DNA of 64,000 nt. It comes from Gemmatimonadaceae bacterium. GTDB taxonomy: Bacteria > Gemmatimonadota > Gemmatimonadetes > Gemmatimonadales > Gemmatimonadaceae. The stretch lies in the NCBI GenBank assembly GCA_036504815.1, contig DASXUN010000004.1, positions 186,001-250,000 on the forward strand, given 5' to 3'. How positions within the stretch are numbered: the stretch's first letter is position 1; every line of letters begins with the position of its first letter. Below are positions 8,571 to 16,275 of the stretch, piece after piece. The position numbers and the translations under genes are program-made. Under the pieces are notes generated by a model. The model made no database searches, had not been told where the DNA came from, and was given only the letters and a program-made list of their open reading frames with translations.

Positions 8571-10031
8571 GTGCCTACTCCCCGCCTAAGATTCGCCCCG
8601 TCGCCCACCGGCTATCTCCACGTCGGCGGCGCCCGCACGGCGCTGTTCAACTGGCTCTATGCCCGGCGGCATGGGGGGCAGTTCCTGCTCCGCGTGGAGG
8701 ACACCGACAAGGCGCGCAGCACGGACGAATCGACGCGCGCGATCTTCGAGGGACTGCAGTGGCTGGGCCTCGACTGGGATGAGGAGGTCGTCTATCAGGG
8801 CGCCAACGTCGCGCGGCACCGCGAGGACGCCGAGCGCCTGGTGGCCAACGGGCACGCGTACCGCTGCTTCTGCACGGCCTTCGAACTCGACGCCCGCCGC
8901 AAGCAGGCCGAGGCCACCGAGGGCGCGTTCAAGTACGACCGGCGCTGCGACCTGCTGGACCGCGCCGACGTCGCGCGCCGCGTGGCGGCCGGCGAGCCGA
9001 GCGTGATCCGCTTCCGCGTCCCCGACGGAAGCTCGGGATGGACCGATCTCGTGCACGGCGACATCAGCTTCCCCAACCGCGACATCGAGGACTTCATCAT
9101 CCTCCGCTCGGACGGCACGCCCATCTACAACATGGCCGTGACTTCCGACGACATCGCGATGCGCATCACCCTCGTGATGCGCGGCGACGACCACATCTCG
9201 AACACGCCCAAGCAGATCATGCTCTACCAGGCGCTGGGCGCGGCGCTGCCGCAGTTCGCGCACCTGCCGATGATCCACGGCACCGACGGCAAGAAGCTGT
9301 CCAAGCGCCACGGCGCCACCGCGGTGGCCGACTGGCAGCACGAGGGGATCCTGCCGCAGGCGATGGTCAACTTCCTCGCGCTGCTGGGCTGGTCGCCGGG
9401 CGGCGAGTTCAACGAGGTGATGACCATCGACGAGCTGGTCGCGAAGTTCGAGAGCGACGGCCTGCTCAAGAAGGCGTCGGTCTTCGACACGAAGAAGCTG
9501 GAGTGGATGAACGGGCAGCACCTGGCCCGGATGCCGCTCGCCGACCTCGCCCCGCTCGTGGCGCGCAAACTCGCGGAGGCGGGGCTCGCGTCGGAGCGCG
9601 ACGTCGCCGCGCGCGCCGCCTGGTATCACCCCCTGTTCGACCTGCTGCGCGTGCGCTCGCGCACGGTGGACGACATCGTGCGGCAGGCGCGGCCGTTCCT
9701 CGCGGCCACGGTCGCCTATGATGAGCACGCGGCCGCGAAGGCGTGGAAGGACGCCGCCGACGCGCGCGCGCTGATCGCCGCCGCCCGCGAGTCGCTGGCC
9801 GCCGCCCCGTCGTGGACCGCGGCGGAACTGGAGCCCGCGCTCAAGGGTCTCGCCGAGGCGCGCGGCCTCGGCACCGGCAAGCTCTTCGGCCCCATGCGGG
9901 TGGCCCTGACGGGGGAGACCAACAGTCCGGGCCTGTTCGACGTACTAATGGTACTTGGCCGAGGGGTGGCACTCGCCCGCCTCGACGCCGCCATCGCCGA
10001 ACTCGACCGCCGGACTGCCGGCACATCCTGA
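8571..10031 (+). CDS. gltX: Glutamate--tRNA ligase
   Basis: The product (486 aa) charges tRNA-Glu with glutamate and ATP in the cytoplasm. The class I synthetase signatures are intact: the HIGH-type motif APSPTGYLHVGG (9-20) and the KMSKS-type motif KLSKRHG (near 242-248). The Glu-specific insert with RVEDTDKARS and the C-terminal anticodon-binding helical domain are present and the length is normal. Translation starts at GTG 8571, the first in-frame start giving the conserved N-terminus. The LexA-like gene begins 4 bases after the stop. No tRNA-Glu is in the window, and I cannot tell whether this enzyme also charges tRNA-Gln. Confidence 0.96.
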   Translation: MPTPRLRFAPSPTGYLHVGGARTALFNWLYARRHGGQFLLRVEDTDKARSTDESTRAIFEGLQWLGLDWDEEVVYQGANVARHREDAERLVANGHAYRCFCTAFELDARRKQAEATEGAFKYDRRCDLLDRADVARRVAAGEPSVIRFRVPDGSSGWTDLVHGDISFPNRDIEDFIILRSDGTPIYNMAVTSDDIAMRITLVMRGDDHISNTPKQIMLYQALGAALPQFAHLPMIHGTDGKKLSKRHGATAVADWQHEGILPQAMVNFLALLGWSPGGEFNEVMTIDELVAKFESDGLLKKASVFDTKKLEWMNGQHLARMPLADLAPLVARKLAEAGLASERDVAARAAWYHPLFDLLRVRSRTVDDIVRQARPFLAATVAYDEHAAAKAWKDAADARALIAAARESLAAAPSWTAAELEPALKGLAEARGLGTGKLFGPMRVALTGETNSPGLFDVLMVLGRGVALARLDAAIAELDRRTAGTS

Positions 10032-10035
10032 TCTG

Positions 10036-10665
10036 ATGCGCGCCCCGCTGACCGCTGTTGAAGAGCACGTCTATCACTATCTGCTCGACCACCTGGCTCA
10101 GCACACGTTCCAGCCGAGCGTACGGGACATCGGGCGGCATTGCCGCATTGCGTCCACCAAGAGCGTCACCGATGTGCTCGCCTCGCTCGAGGCCAAGGGG
10201 TACATCGAGCGCGTACCCGGCCGTTCGCGCGGCGTCAAGCTCATTGGCCACGGGGGGCCGTCCGGCGTGATGCCGGTTCCGGTGGTGCGCGTCGCCGCCT
10301 TCCAGCGCGCGCCCGAGACGACGTCGTTCCTCGCGCTCGACCGCTCGCTGGTGCCGAGCGCCGAGTGCTTCCTCGTCCCCATCGCCGGCGACGACGCGCG
10401 CGCCCTCGGCGCGCAGGCGGGCGACTTTGCCATCGTGCACCCCGTGGCCCGCTCCAGGGACGGGGAACCGGTCGTGGTGCGGCTTGGCGATCGCGCCGTG
10501 GTGCGGACGATGGTGCGCCGCGGACAGGCGGTGGTGCTGCACACCGGCAACGGGCAGGCGCCCACCGAGGTGGGGCCGCAGGATGACTATGCCGTGCTCG
10601 GAGTCCTGGCCGGCGTCATTCGGCCGCCCGTGCCGACGCCCACCACCACGTCGGCCGAAAGCTAG
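10036..10665 (+). CDS. LexA-like repressor with inactivated self-cleavage domain
   Basis: The product (209 aa) aligns along its whole length with LexA. Residues 5-70 form the winged helix (QPSVRDIGRHCRIAS, then EAKGYIERVPGRSRGVKL) and about 80-196 the S24/LexA peptidase fold. The residues needed for SOS autocleavage are all changed. The Ala-Gly scissile pair is A88-F89, the nucleophile Ser of GMSM is Asp120 (AGDDAR), and the general-base Lys is Arg157 (AVVRTM). The DNA-binding half is well preserved, so this is probably a non-cleavable repressor rather than the SOS switch. It follows gltX by 4 bases and may be co-transcribed. Its targets cannot be read from this window, and a canonical lexA could lie elsewhere. 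Confidence 0.85.
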   Translation: MRAPLTAVEEHVYHYLLDHLAQHTFQPSVRDIGRHCRIASTKSVTDVLASLEAKGYIERVPGRSRGVKLIGHGGPSGVMPVPVVRVAAFQRAPETTSFLALDRSLVPSAECFLVPIAGDDARALGAQAGDFAIVHPVARSRDGEPVVVRLGDRAVVRTMVRRGQAVVLHTGNGQAPTEVGPQDDYAVLGVLAGVIRPPVPTPTTTSAES

Positions 10666-10668
10666 ACG

Positions 10669-11532
10669 CTACGGTTTGGCGGGCGGCGCGGGCGGTTCGG
10701 CCTTCGCCTTGTCCGCCGCCTCGCGACGCTCGCGGTCCTTGCGCGCGCGCAACGCGCGCACCGCCGCCTTGAACTCCTCGTCGCGCGTGTACCGCGCCGA
10801 CTGTTCCTGGATCTGCCGCGTCATCTCGTTCATCGTGCGCTGGCGTTCGGCCTGGATCGGGTTGGCCTGCGCGTTCAGCGGCAGGAGCGCGAGCACCGCC
10901 GTCGGGATGGAGAACTTGCCGAGGCGGATGTACTGCTGGTCGATGCCGTACTTGCGTCCCTTCTTGTCGGTGAAGGTCCAGTCGCCGGGCGCGCGCTGCG
11001 GACCGAGGGCGGCCACCGAATCGTTGAGGACGCGAATCTTGTCGGCGAGCATGTCGTGCAGCGAGTCGGCCTTGGTGCGGGGGGTCCGCATGGGCGCCGA
11101 GACGACGGGGCCGGGCGGGAACCAGAGCCGCGGGTCGCTGTAGTTGGGCCGGATCCCGCGCGTTGCCCCGCCCTCGCCGACGATGTCACCCGCGCCGCCT
11201 TCCGGCTTGGCCGCCGGTGCGGCCGGCGCGCTGGGCACCGCGGCCGGCACCGCAACTGGCGCGACCACCTCGGGCGCTGGCGCTTCGGTCGTCTTGCCGC
11301 GATCCGGGCGGCCGTCCCCCCCGCTGCGCATGGCGCGCGCCGGGCCGCCGTCGCCGCGGGGGAGCGCGATGAATCCGATGCGTTCGACGACCACGGGCTG
11401 ACCGCGATTGCTGAAGAGCTCCGTGAGCACCGACGGGATCTCCAGCGAACGCAACAGCACCACGCCGATCACCACGTGCAGGATGATCGAGACCGTGAAC
11501 GCGCGGATGCCTCGCGGCTGGCGAGGAATCAC
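10669..11532 (-). CDS. TonB-like membrane-anchored periplasmic protein, function unknown
   Basis: The product (287 aa) starts at GTG 11532, whose GTGA overlaps the stop of the FAH-hydrolase gene, so the two are translationally coupled. Residues about 9-28 (AFTVSIILHVVIGVVLLRS) form one N-terminal membrane helix that looks like the anchor of TonB. A long Pro/Ala/Gly-rich stretch follows (about 60-115), then a compact charged region and a Lys/Arg/Glu-rich helix at the C-terminus. I do not see the TonB C-terminal fold (YP motif), so calling it TonB would be unsafe. It faces the LexA-like gene tail to tail, with 3 bases between stops. Confidence 0.7.
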   Translation of the reverse strand: MIPRQPRGIRAFTVSIILHVVIGVVLLRSLEIPSVLTELFSNRGQPVVVERIGFIALPRGDGGPARAMRSGGDGRPDRGKTTEAPAPEVVAPVAVPAAVPSAPAAPAAKPEGGAGDIVGEGGATRGIRPNYSDPRLWFPPGPVVSAPMRTPRTKADSLHDMLADKIRVLNDSVAALGPQRAPGDWTFTDKKGRKYGIDQQYIRLGKFSIPTAVLALLPLNAQANPIQAERQRTMNEMTRQIQEQSARYTRDEEFKAAVRALRARKDRERREAADKAKAEPPAPPAKP

Positions 11533-12143
11533 GCCTCGGCTTCCACCGGGTTGCGGACGGCGCTGTAGCCCACCAGTTCGACTTCCACCACGTCGCCCGC
11601 TTGCAGCGGCGCGATGCCGGACGGCGTGCCCGTGGCCACCACGTCGCCCGGTTCGAGCGTCATGACGTGGGAGATGTACGAGAGGAGGTCGGGAATCGGG
11701 AAGACCATCTCGCCGGAGATGGCCCGCTGCTTTTCGATGCCGTTGACGCGCGTGACGACGGTGATGGCGTCGAGCGGCGGCACCCCTTCCCAGAGCGGGC
11801 CGATGGGGCAGAAGGTGTCGAAGCCCTTGCCGCGGGTCCACTGGCCGTCGCTCTTCTGCAGGTCGCGCGCCGTCACGTCGTTGAGCGCGACGATGCCGCG
11901 AATTCCCGCCGTGCACTGCGCCGGGCTCGCCTTGCGGAGCGGCACGCCGACCACCACCCCGATTTCGCCCTCGAAGTCCACCCGCTGCGACGCCTTGGGC
12001 ATCACGATCGCCGCGCCCGGCGCGAGCACGGCCGACGGCGGCTTGAGGAAGAGCAGCGGCGCGGAGGGCACCTCGTTGCCGAGCTCCTTGGCGTGTTCGC
12101 GGTAATTCCGCCCCACGCAGACGATCTTTCCGGGTCTGGTCAT
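11529..12143 (-). CDS. Fumarylacetoacetate-hydrolase-family protein
   Basis: The product (204 aa) is a single FAH domain, as in small acylpyruvate or oxaloacetate-decarboxylase-type enzymes that act on beta-keto acids with Mg2+ or Mn2+. Visible motifs are VGRNYREHAKELG near the start, the metal-binding DFEGEIGVVVG around residue 56, the central ALNDVTARDLQ and the terminal ATGTPSGIAPLQAGDVVEVE. ATG 12143 is chosen; an in-frame TTG lies 9 bases upstream. The substrate cannot be set by sequence alone. It is coupled to the membrane-anchored gene downstream. Confidence 0.88.
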   Translation of the reverse strand: MTRPGKIVCVGRNYREHAKELGNEVPSAPLLFLKPPSAVLAPGAAIVMPKASQRVDFEGEIGVVVGVPLRKASPAQCTAGIRGIVALNDVTARDLQKSDGQWTRGKGFDTFCPIGPLWEGVPPLDAITVVTRVNGIEKQRAISGEMVFPIPDLLSYISHVMTLEPGDVVATGTPSGIAPLQAGDVVEVELVGYSAVRNPVEAEA

Positions 12144-12185
12144 GACTCGCAATTTACCCCCGAGGGCGTTGAAAGGTGCGACGGA

Positions 12186-14708
12186 CTAGCTGTCCGGGTC
12201 CGTTACACCATCGACGGCGCGGCCGTTGGCGTAGAAGTCGCGCAATGTCTCCCGCAATGAGGCCCACGGCGCCACGACGCGGCGGGCCGGTGGCAGGGCG
12301 TCGAGCAGGTGAGCGCCGTACCCTTTGCGCAACACCCGCGGATCGCACAGCACCACCGCGCCGCGATCGGCCGTGGACCGCACGAGCCGCCCGAAGCCCT
12401 GCTTCAGGCGCAGCGCGGCGTGCGGAATCATGTAGGACATGAAGCTGTCTCCGCCGCTCTTCTCGATGGCCTCGCATTGCGCCGCCGTCACCGGCTCGGT
12501 CGGCACGCGGAACGGAATGCGCGCCAGGAGCAGGGCGTGCAGGGCGCGTCCCGGGACATCCACGCCCTCCCAGAAGCTGGACGTGCCCACGAGCACCGCA
12601 TTGCCGTGCTCGCGAAAGCGCTGCAGCAGCTGGTCGCGCGGCGCCTCGCCGTGCACCAGCAGCGGCCAGCGCGACTCGACGTCCAGCGCGCGCAGCGTGG
12701 CCGCCGCCTCCTTCACGTCGCGATGACTGGTGAAGAGCACGAAGACGCCGCCGTCGGCGACCTCGATCAGATCGTGCGCGGCAGCCAGCACCTGCCCAAA
12801 GTGCGCCCGGCCGTCGGTGTTGGGCGCGACGAAGTCGCTTGGCACCGCGAGAATCGCCTGCGACGCGTAATCGAAGGGCGACGCGAACTGGCGCGTCACC
12901 GGCTCGGTGCGGTCGTCGTCGAGGCCGAGTCGGCGCGCAATGAAGGCGAAGCCATCGCTGGTGGCCAGCGTCGCGCTGGTCACCACCGCGGTGTCGAGGC
13001 GCACGAACAGGTCCTCGCGCAGGATCGGCGCGAGGTCGAGCGGCACCGAGGCTGCGCCCACGTTGCCATCACCGGGGCGGCGCTCCAGCCAGCGCACCAG
13101 CTGGTCGGCATCGCGCCCGGAGCGGAGCGCGCCGCGCAGCGCATCGCCGGCGTGCGCGAGCCGCCGTGAGACGCCGCGGATCTCGCCGAGCAGCGGCGCG
13201 AGTTCCTCGGCCCGTGTGGGCTCCGTCTCGAGGCGGCTGCCGATGGTGCGCAGGCCGTCCTCCAGCAGGGCGATCTCGCGCAGCAGGTCGTCGAGCGCCG
13301 GACCCAACCCCTCACGCCAGACGGGATCGTCGTCGAACGCGTCGGTGAGCCGCACCTGCGGCTCGTTGCGCGCCGAGAGCCAGGCGTCGAGCAGGTCGCA
13401 CACCACCTGCGCCTTGTCGCGCGCCGCGCGCGTGCCGTCCACCAGGCGCACGCGCACGAGGTCGAGCGAGGCGACGCTCAGCAGGTCGGTGGCGCGCGAC
13501 AGTTTGCGCTCGAGCGCGGGAAGCAGCCCCTTGCCCTTGCGCTCAAGCCGAGCGAAGAGGCGCTGGAGGCCGCGGCGCGAGACGGTGTGCCCCAGGTGCG
13601 CGGCGGCGGCATCTTCGAGATGGTGCCCCTCATCCACGACCAGTCGCGTGAACGGCGGCAGCACCGCCGCTTCGGTCCAGTTGCCGCTGGCCCGCCGCAC
13701 CGCGATGTCGGCCATCAGCAGGTGATGGTTCACGACCACCACGTCGGCCTCGGCGGCACGCCGCCGCGCGGCAAAGACGAAGCAACGATCGAAGTACGGA
13801 CAGCGCATCCGCGTGCACAGGTCGCCTTCGGCCGCCACTTCGTCCCACACGTCGGGGCGCGGCGCCGTCGTGAGATCGGAGAGCGAGCCGTCCTTGGTCT
13901 TCGCGGCCCACGCCGAAAGCATGTCGAGGTCGTTGGCCAGCTCTTCCTCGAAGAGCGACGCCCCTTCGGCGCGCGCGGTGTCGAGCCGCTGCAGGCATAG
14001 GTAATTGTGCCAGCCCTTGAGCAGGGCAAAACGGACCTTCTGGTCGGCGAGCGCTTCGGCGAGAATGGGAAGGTCCTTGCCGACGAGCTGCTCCTGCAGC
14101 GTGATGGTGTTGGTGGAAATGACCGTGCGTTCGCCGTTGGCGGCCGCCCAGCGGAGGGCGGGCACCAGGTAGGCGAGCGACTTGCCGACGCCCGTCCCTG
14201 CCTCGAGCAGGCCGATGCCACCCTTGGTGTAGAGGCCGGCGATGGTGGCGGCCATGTCACGCTGCGTCGGCCGGTCCTCGAAGCGTCCGAGGTGCGCGGC
14301 CACGGGGCCGTCGGCGTCGAGAATCGCCGCCACGTCGTCGGCGTCGAGCGGATGCTCCGGCTCGGCGCGCGGCACCTCGACCACCACGTACAGGCGCGTC
14401 GCCTCGTTGTCGACGATGGCAAAGCCGATGCCGTCGTCATGCAGCCGCGCGGCGACCTCGAGGTCGGCCTCCGACGGCTCCAGCAGGCCAGACGGGTGAT
14501 TGTGCACGAGCACTTCGCCGCGCCGCGCAAAGCCCGGCAGGGCCAGCACGCTGCGCGAGTCGCCGCGCGCGACGGCGCGCGCCGACTGGAGCATCCCGGC
14601 CTCGTCCATCGCGCCAACGAAGCAGACCTCTCGCCCGCCCGCCATGTGGATGGCGGTGCGAATCGCGTTGGCCACGCGCGGCAGGATGCGCAGCTCGCCG
14701 TGGCTCAA
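12186..14708 (-). CDS. DinG/XPD-type helicase fused to an N-terminal JAMM (MPN+) domain
   Basis: The product (840 aa) begins at TTG 14708, overlapping the upstream stop (TTGA); the frame upstream lacks family similarity. Residues about 8-112 are a RadC/JAB-like domain with a complete metal site: H69-N-H71-P-S-G, then S79 and D82 at JAMM spacing. Residues about 145-840 are an SF2 DinG/XPD helicase. It has Walker A EAGTGVGKS (169-177), four cysteines for a 4Fe-4S cluster (C238, C298, C303, C309), a DEGHH Walker B (359-363), and the C-terminal GTSSFWEGVDVPG and LKQGFGRLVRS motifs. The helicase should unwind DNA, probably at stalled forks, D-loops or R-loops. The role of the JAMM domain, a possible deubiquitinase-like protease, is not known here. 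Confidence 0.88.
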   Translation of the reverse strand: MSHGELRILPRVANAIRTAIHMAGGREVCFVGAMDEAGMLQSARAVARGDSRSVLALPGFARRGEVLVHNHPSGLLEPSEADLEVAARLHDDGIGFAIVDNEATRLYVVVEVPRAEPEHPLDADDVAAILDADGPVAAHLGRFEDRPTQRDMAATIAGLYTKGGIGLLEAGTGVGKSLAYLVPALRWAAANGERTVISTNTITLQEQLVGKDLPILAEALADQKVRFALLKGWHNYLCLQRLDTARAEGASLFEEELANDLDMLSAWAAKTKDGSLSDLTTAPRPDVWDEVAAEGDLCTRMRCPYFDRCFVFAARRRAAEADVVVVNHHLLMADIAVRRASGNWTEAAVLPPFTRLVVDEGHHLEDAAAAHLGHTVSRRGLQRLFARLERKGKGLLPALERKLSRATDLLSVASLDLVRVRLVDGTRAARDKAQVVCDLLDAWLSARNEPQVRLTDAFDDDPVWREGLGPALDDLLREIALLEDGLRTIGSRLETEPTRAEELAPLLGEIRGVSRRLAHAGDALRGALRSGRDADQLVRWLERRPGDGNVGAASVPLDLAPILREDLFVRLDTAVVTSATLATSDGFAFIARRLGLDDDRTEPVTRQFASPFDYASQAILAVPSDFVAPNTDGRAHFGQVLAAAHDLIEVADGGVFVLFTSHRDVKEAAATLRALDVESRWPLLVHGEAPRDQLLQRFREHGNAVLVGTSSFWEGVDVPGRALHALLLARIPFRVPTEPVTAAQCEAIEKSGGDSFMSYMIPHAALRLKQGFGRLVRSTADRGAVVLCDPRVLRKGYGAHLLDALPPARRVVAPWASLRETLRDFYANGRAVDGVTDPDS

Positions 14709-15967
14709 GTTTTGTGCGGCCGCTTCTTCGCCGCCGGGAAGAGCACGTTGTTGAGGATCAGCCGGTAGCCCGGCGAGTTGGGATGCAGCGCAAGGTCGGT
14801 GGGCGGCGCGCCGATGTTGTGCTGCGGGTCCTCGGGGTCGTGTCCGCCGAGGTAGGTCCATGCGCCCTTGCCGAGGTCACCGTGGATGTACTTGGCCCAC
14901 GGAGCGCCGTCTTCGTAGGCCAGCACCGTCACCGCCGGGCGCAGCACACTGCGCATGAACGAGGTGGTGACGCCGTAGAAGTCGGGGATCACGCTGCGAT
15001 GGTCCTGCACCAACATGGTCGCGACGGGATCGAGCTTGGCCGAGAAGGCGAAGAGCTGGAAGTTGCCCAGCGGCTGGCGGCGCGCGGGGACGTTGACCTG
15101 GTGCCCGTCGATGTCGCTCATCGCGTTGACGCCCGCCGACATCTCGAGGTGCGCCTTGGCCACCGCGAATCCGTTGGCCCAGTCCATCTTGTTGTCGGCG
15201 TCGGGATCCATCGGCGTGCCGTCCGAGTACGGCGACGCGATGTCCACGCCCTGCGAGGCAAGCGCGAGTTCCAGCGTTTCGGTGGCGCCGCACATCGCGA
15301 ACAGGAATCCGCCGCGCTCGACGAAGGCACGGATCTTCGCGGCCACGGCCTTCTTGAGCGCAGGGATGTTGGCGTCGCCGTGGCGGCGCGCCGTGGTGAG
15401 GTCGCGCTCGCGCTGGTCGATGAACCACGGCGCATCGCGGTAGCTGAGGTACAGCTTGTTCAGCTGGCCGGTGAAGTCTTCGTGGAAGAGGTGGATCCAG
15501 TCGTACTGCGCCAGGTCCTGATCCAGCACCTCATCGTCCCAGACGCGGGTGTACGGAATGCCGGCGTAGCGCAGCGCCAGCGTGACGGCGTCATCCCACG
15601 GCGGCGAGTTGGGCGGCGAGTAGACGGCGATGCGCGGCGCCTTCTCCAGCGGCACGGCGTCGGCATTGCCGTCGGCGATCTCGTTGCGGATCGCGGCGAC
15701 GGCCGCATCCGAGATGGCCTGAAAGGTCACGCCGTCGAGCGACGCGCGGCGCCGCACGAAGGGGACATCGGGAATCAGGAAGGCGCCGCCGCGGTAGTTG
15801 ATCAGCCACTCGGCGCGCACGCCTTCGGTGAGCGCGTTGAAGGTGACGCCGTACGCCTTCAGGTGATTGGCCTGCGCATCGTCCATCGGGACGAGCAGGT
15901 GCTGCGCCTCGGCGCGCGAGGCGAGCAGGACGGCACCAATCACAAGAAAGCGGAACGCTCGGGGCAT
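14705..15967 (-). CDS. Secreted protein of a conserved family without assigned function
   Basis: The product (420 aa) has a signal peptide ending near SRAEA and opens with HLLVPMDDAQANHLKAYGVTFNAL. I recall similar secreted Bacteroidota proteins, some labelled asparagine synthetase B in databases, but no synthetase PP-loop (SGGxDS) is present, so that label is not supported. A glutamine-amidotransferase-like region (about 110-260) contains AVYSPPNSPPWDDAV, DWIHLFHEDFTGQ and FVERGGFLFAMCGATETLE, reminiscent of ThuA/DUF4159 folds. Gln/Asn-poor, His/Asp-rich loops near the C-terminus (YIHGDLGKGAWTYLGGHDPED) could bind metal or sugar. It is coupled to the JAMM-DinG gene by a TTGA overlap. The function is open. 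Confidence 0.75.
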   Translation of the reverse strand: MPRAFRFLVIGAVLLASRAEAQHLLVPMDDAQANHLKAYGVTFNALTEGVRAEWLINYRGGAFLIPDVPFVRRRASLDGVTFQAISDAAVAAIRNEIADGNADAVPLEKAPRIAVYSPPNSPPWDDAVTLALRYAGIPYTRVWDDEVLDQDLAQYDWIHLFHEDFTGQLNKLYLSYRDAPWFIDQRERDLTTARRHGDANIPALKKAVAAKIRAFVERGGFLFAMCGATETLELALASQGVDIASPYSDGTPMDPDADNKMDWANGFAVAKAHLEMSAGVNAMSDIDGHQVNVPARRQPLGNFQLFAFSAKLDPVATMLVQDHRSVIPDFYGVTTSFMRSVLRPAVTVLAYEDGAPWAKYIHGDLGKGAWTYLGGHDPEDPQHNIGAPPTDLALHPNSPGYRLILNNVLFPAAKKRPHKT

Positions 15968-15986
15968 GCGTTGATGGGGAGATGCT

Positions 15987-16257
15987 GAGTACGACAGAGT
16001 ACGACAGAGTACGACAGAGTACGACAGAGTACGACAGAGTACGACAGAGTACGACAGAGTACCACGGATTCCGACGGACTACGAAGGAGCAATACGATTT
16101 GACGCGGAGACAGACGGAGCAGCGAGATGAACGCGTCTCGTGATGAAACCTAATGTGTATCGTTCGGCATTGACCGTGCTCATCCATGCCATTCCGTGGT
16201 ACGCTGTGCCATTCCGTGGTACTCTGTGCTATTCCGTCGTATTCCGTGGTATTCCGC
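15987..16257. repeat. Decamer tandem array with distant inverted partner (family A)
   Basis: The left arm holds seven head-to-tail copies of ACGACAGAGT (15991-16060) that decay into ACCACGGATT and CCGACGGACT. The right arm (16188-16257) is a degenerate run of ATTCCGTGGT/ACTCTGTGCT words, the approximate reverse complement. About 110 unrelated bases lie between the arms, and the block fills nearly the whole 308-base gap between two minus-strand genes. Otherwise I see no promoter or gene here. Confidence 0.85.
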
Positions 16258-16275
16258 GCAATTGCCGTCGGCGCT

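Noticed and set aside
10669-11532. tonB gene
   Set aside because: The N-terminal anchor and Pro-rich linker fit, but the C-terminal TonB fold is missing.
14705-15967. Asparagine synthetase B label for the secreted protein
   Set aside because: There is no PP-loop or amidotransferase Cys and it has a signal peptide; only the database label for similar proteins suggested it.
15991-16060. Tandem array that might be a CRISPR
   Set aside because: The units are 10 bases head to tail with no spacers, and there are no cas genes nearby.
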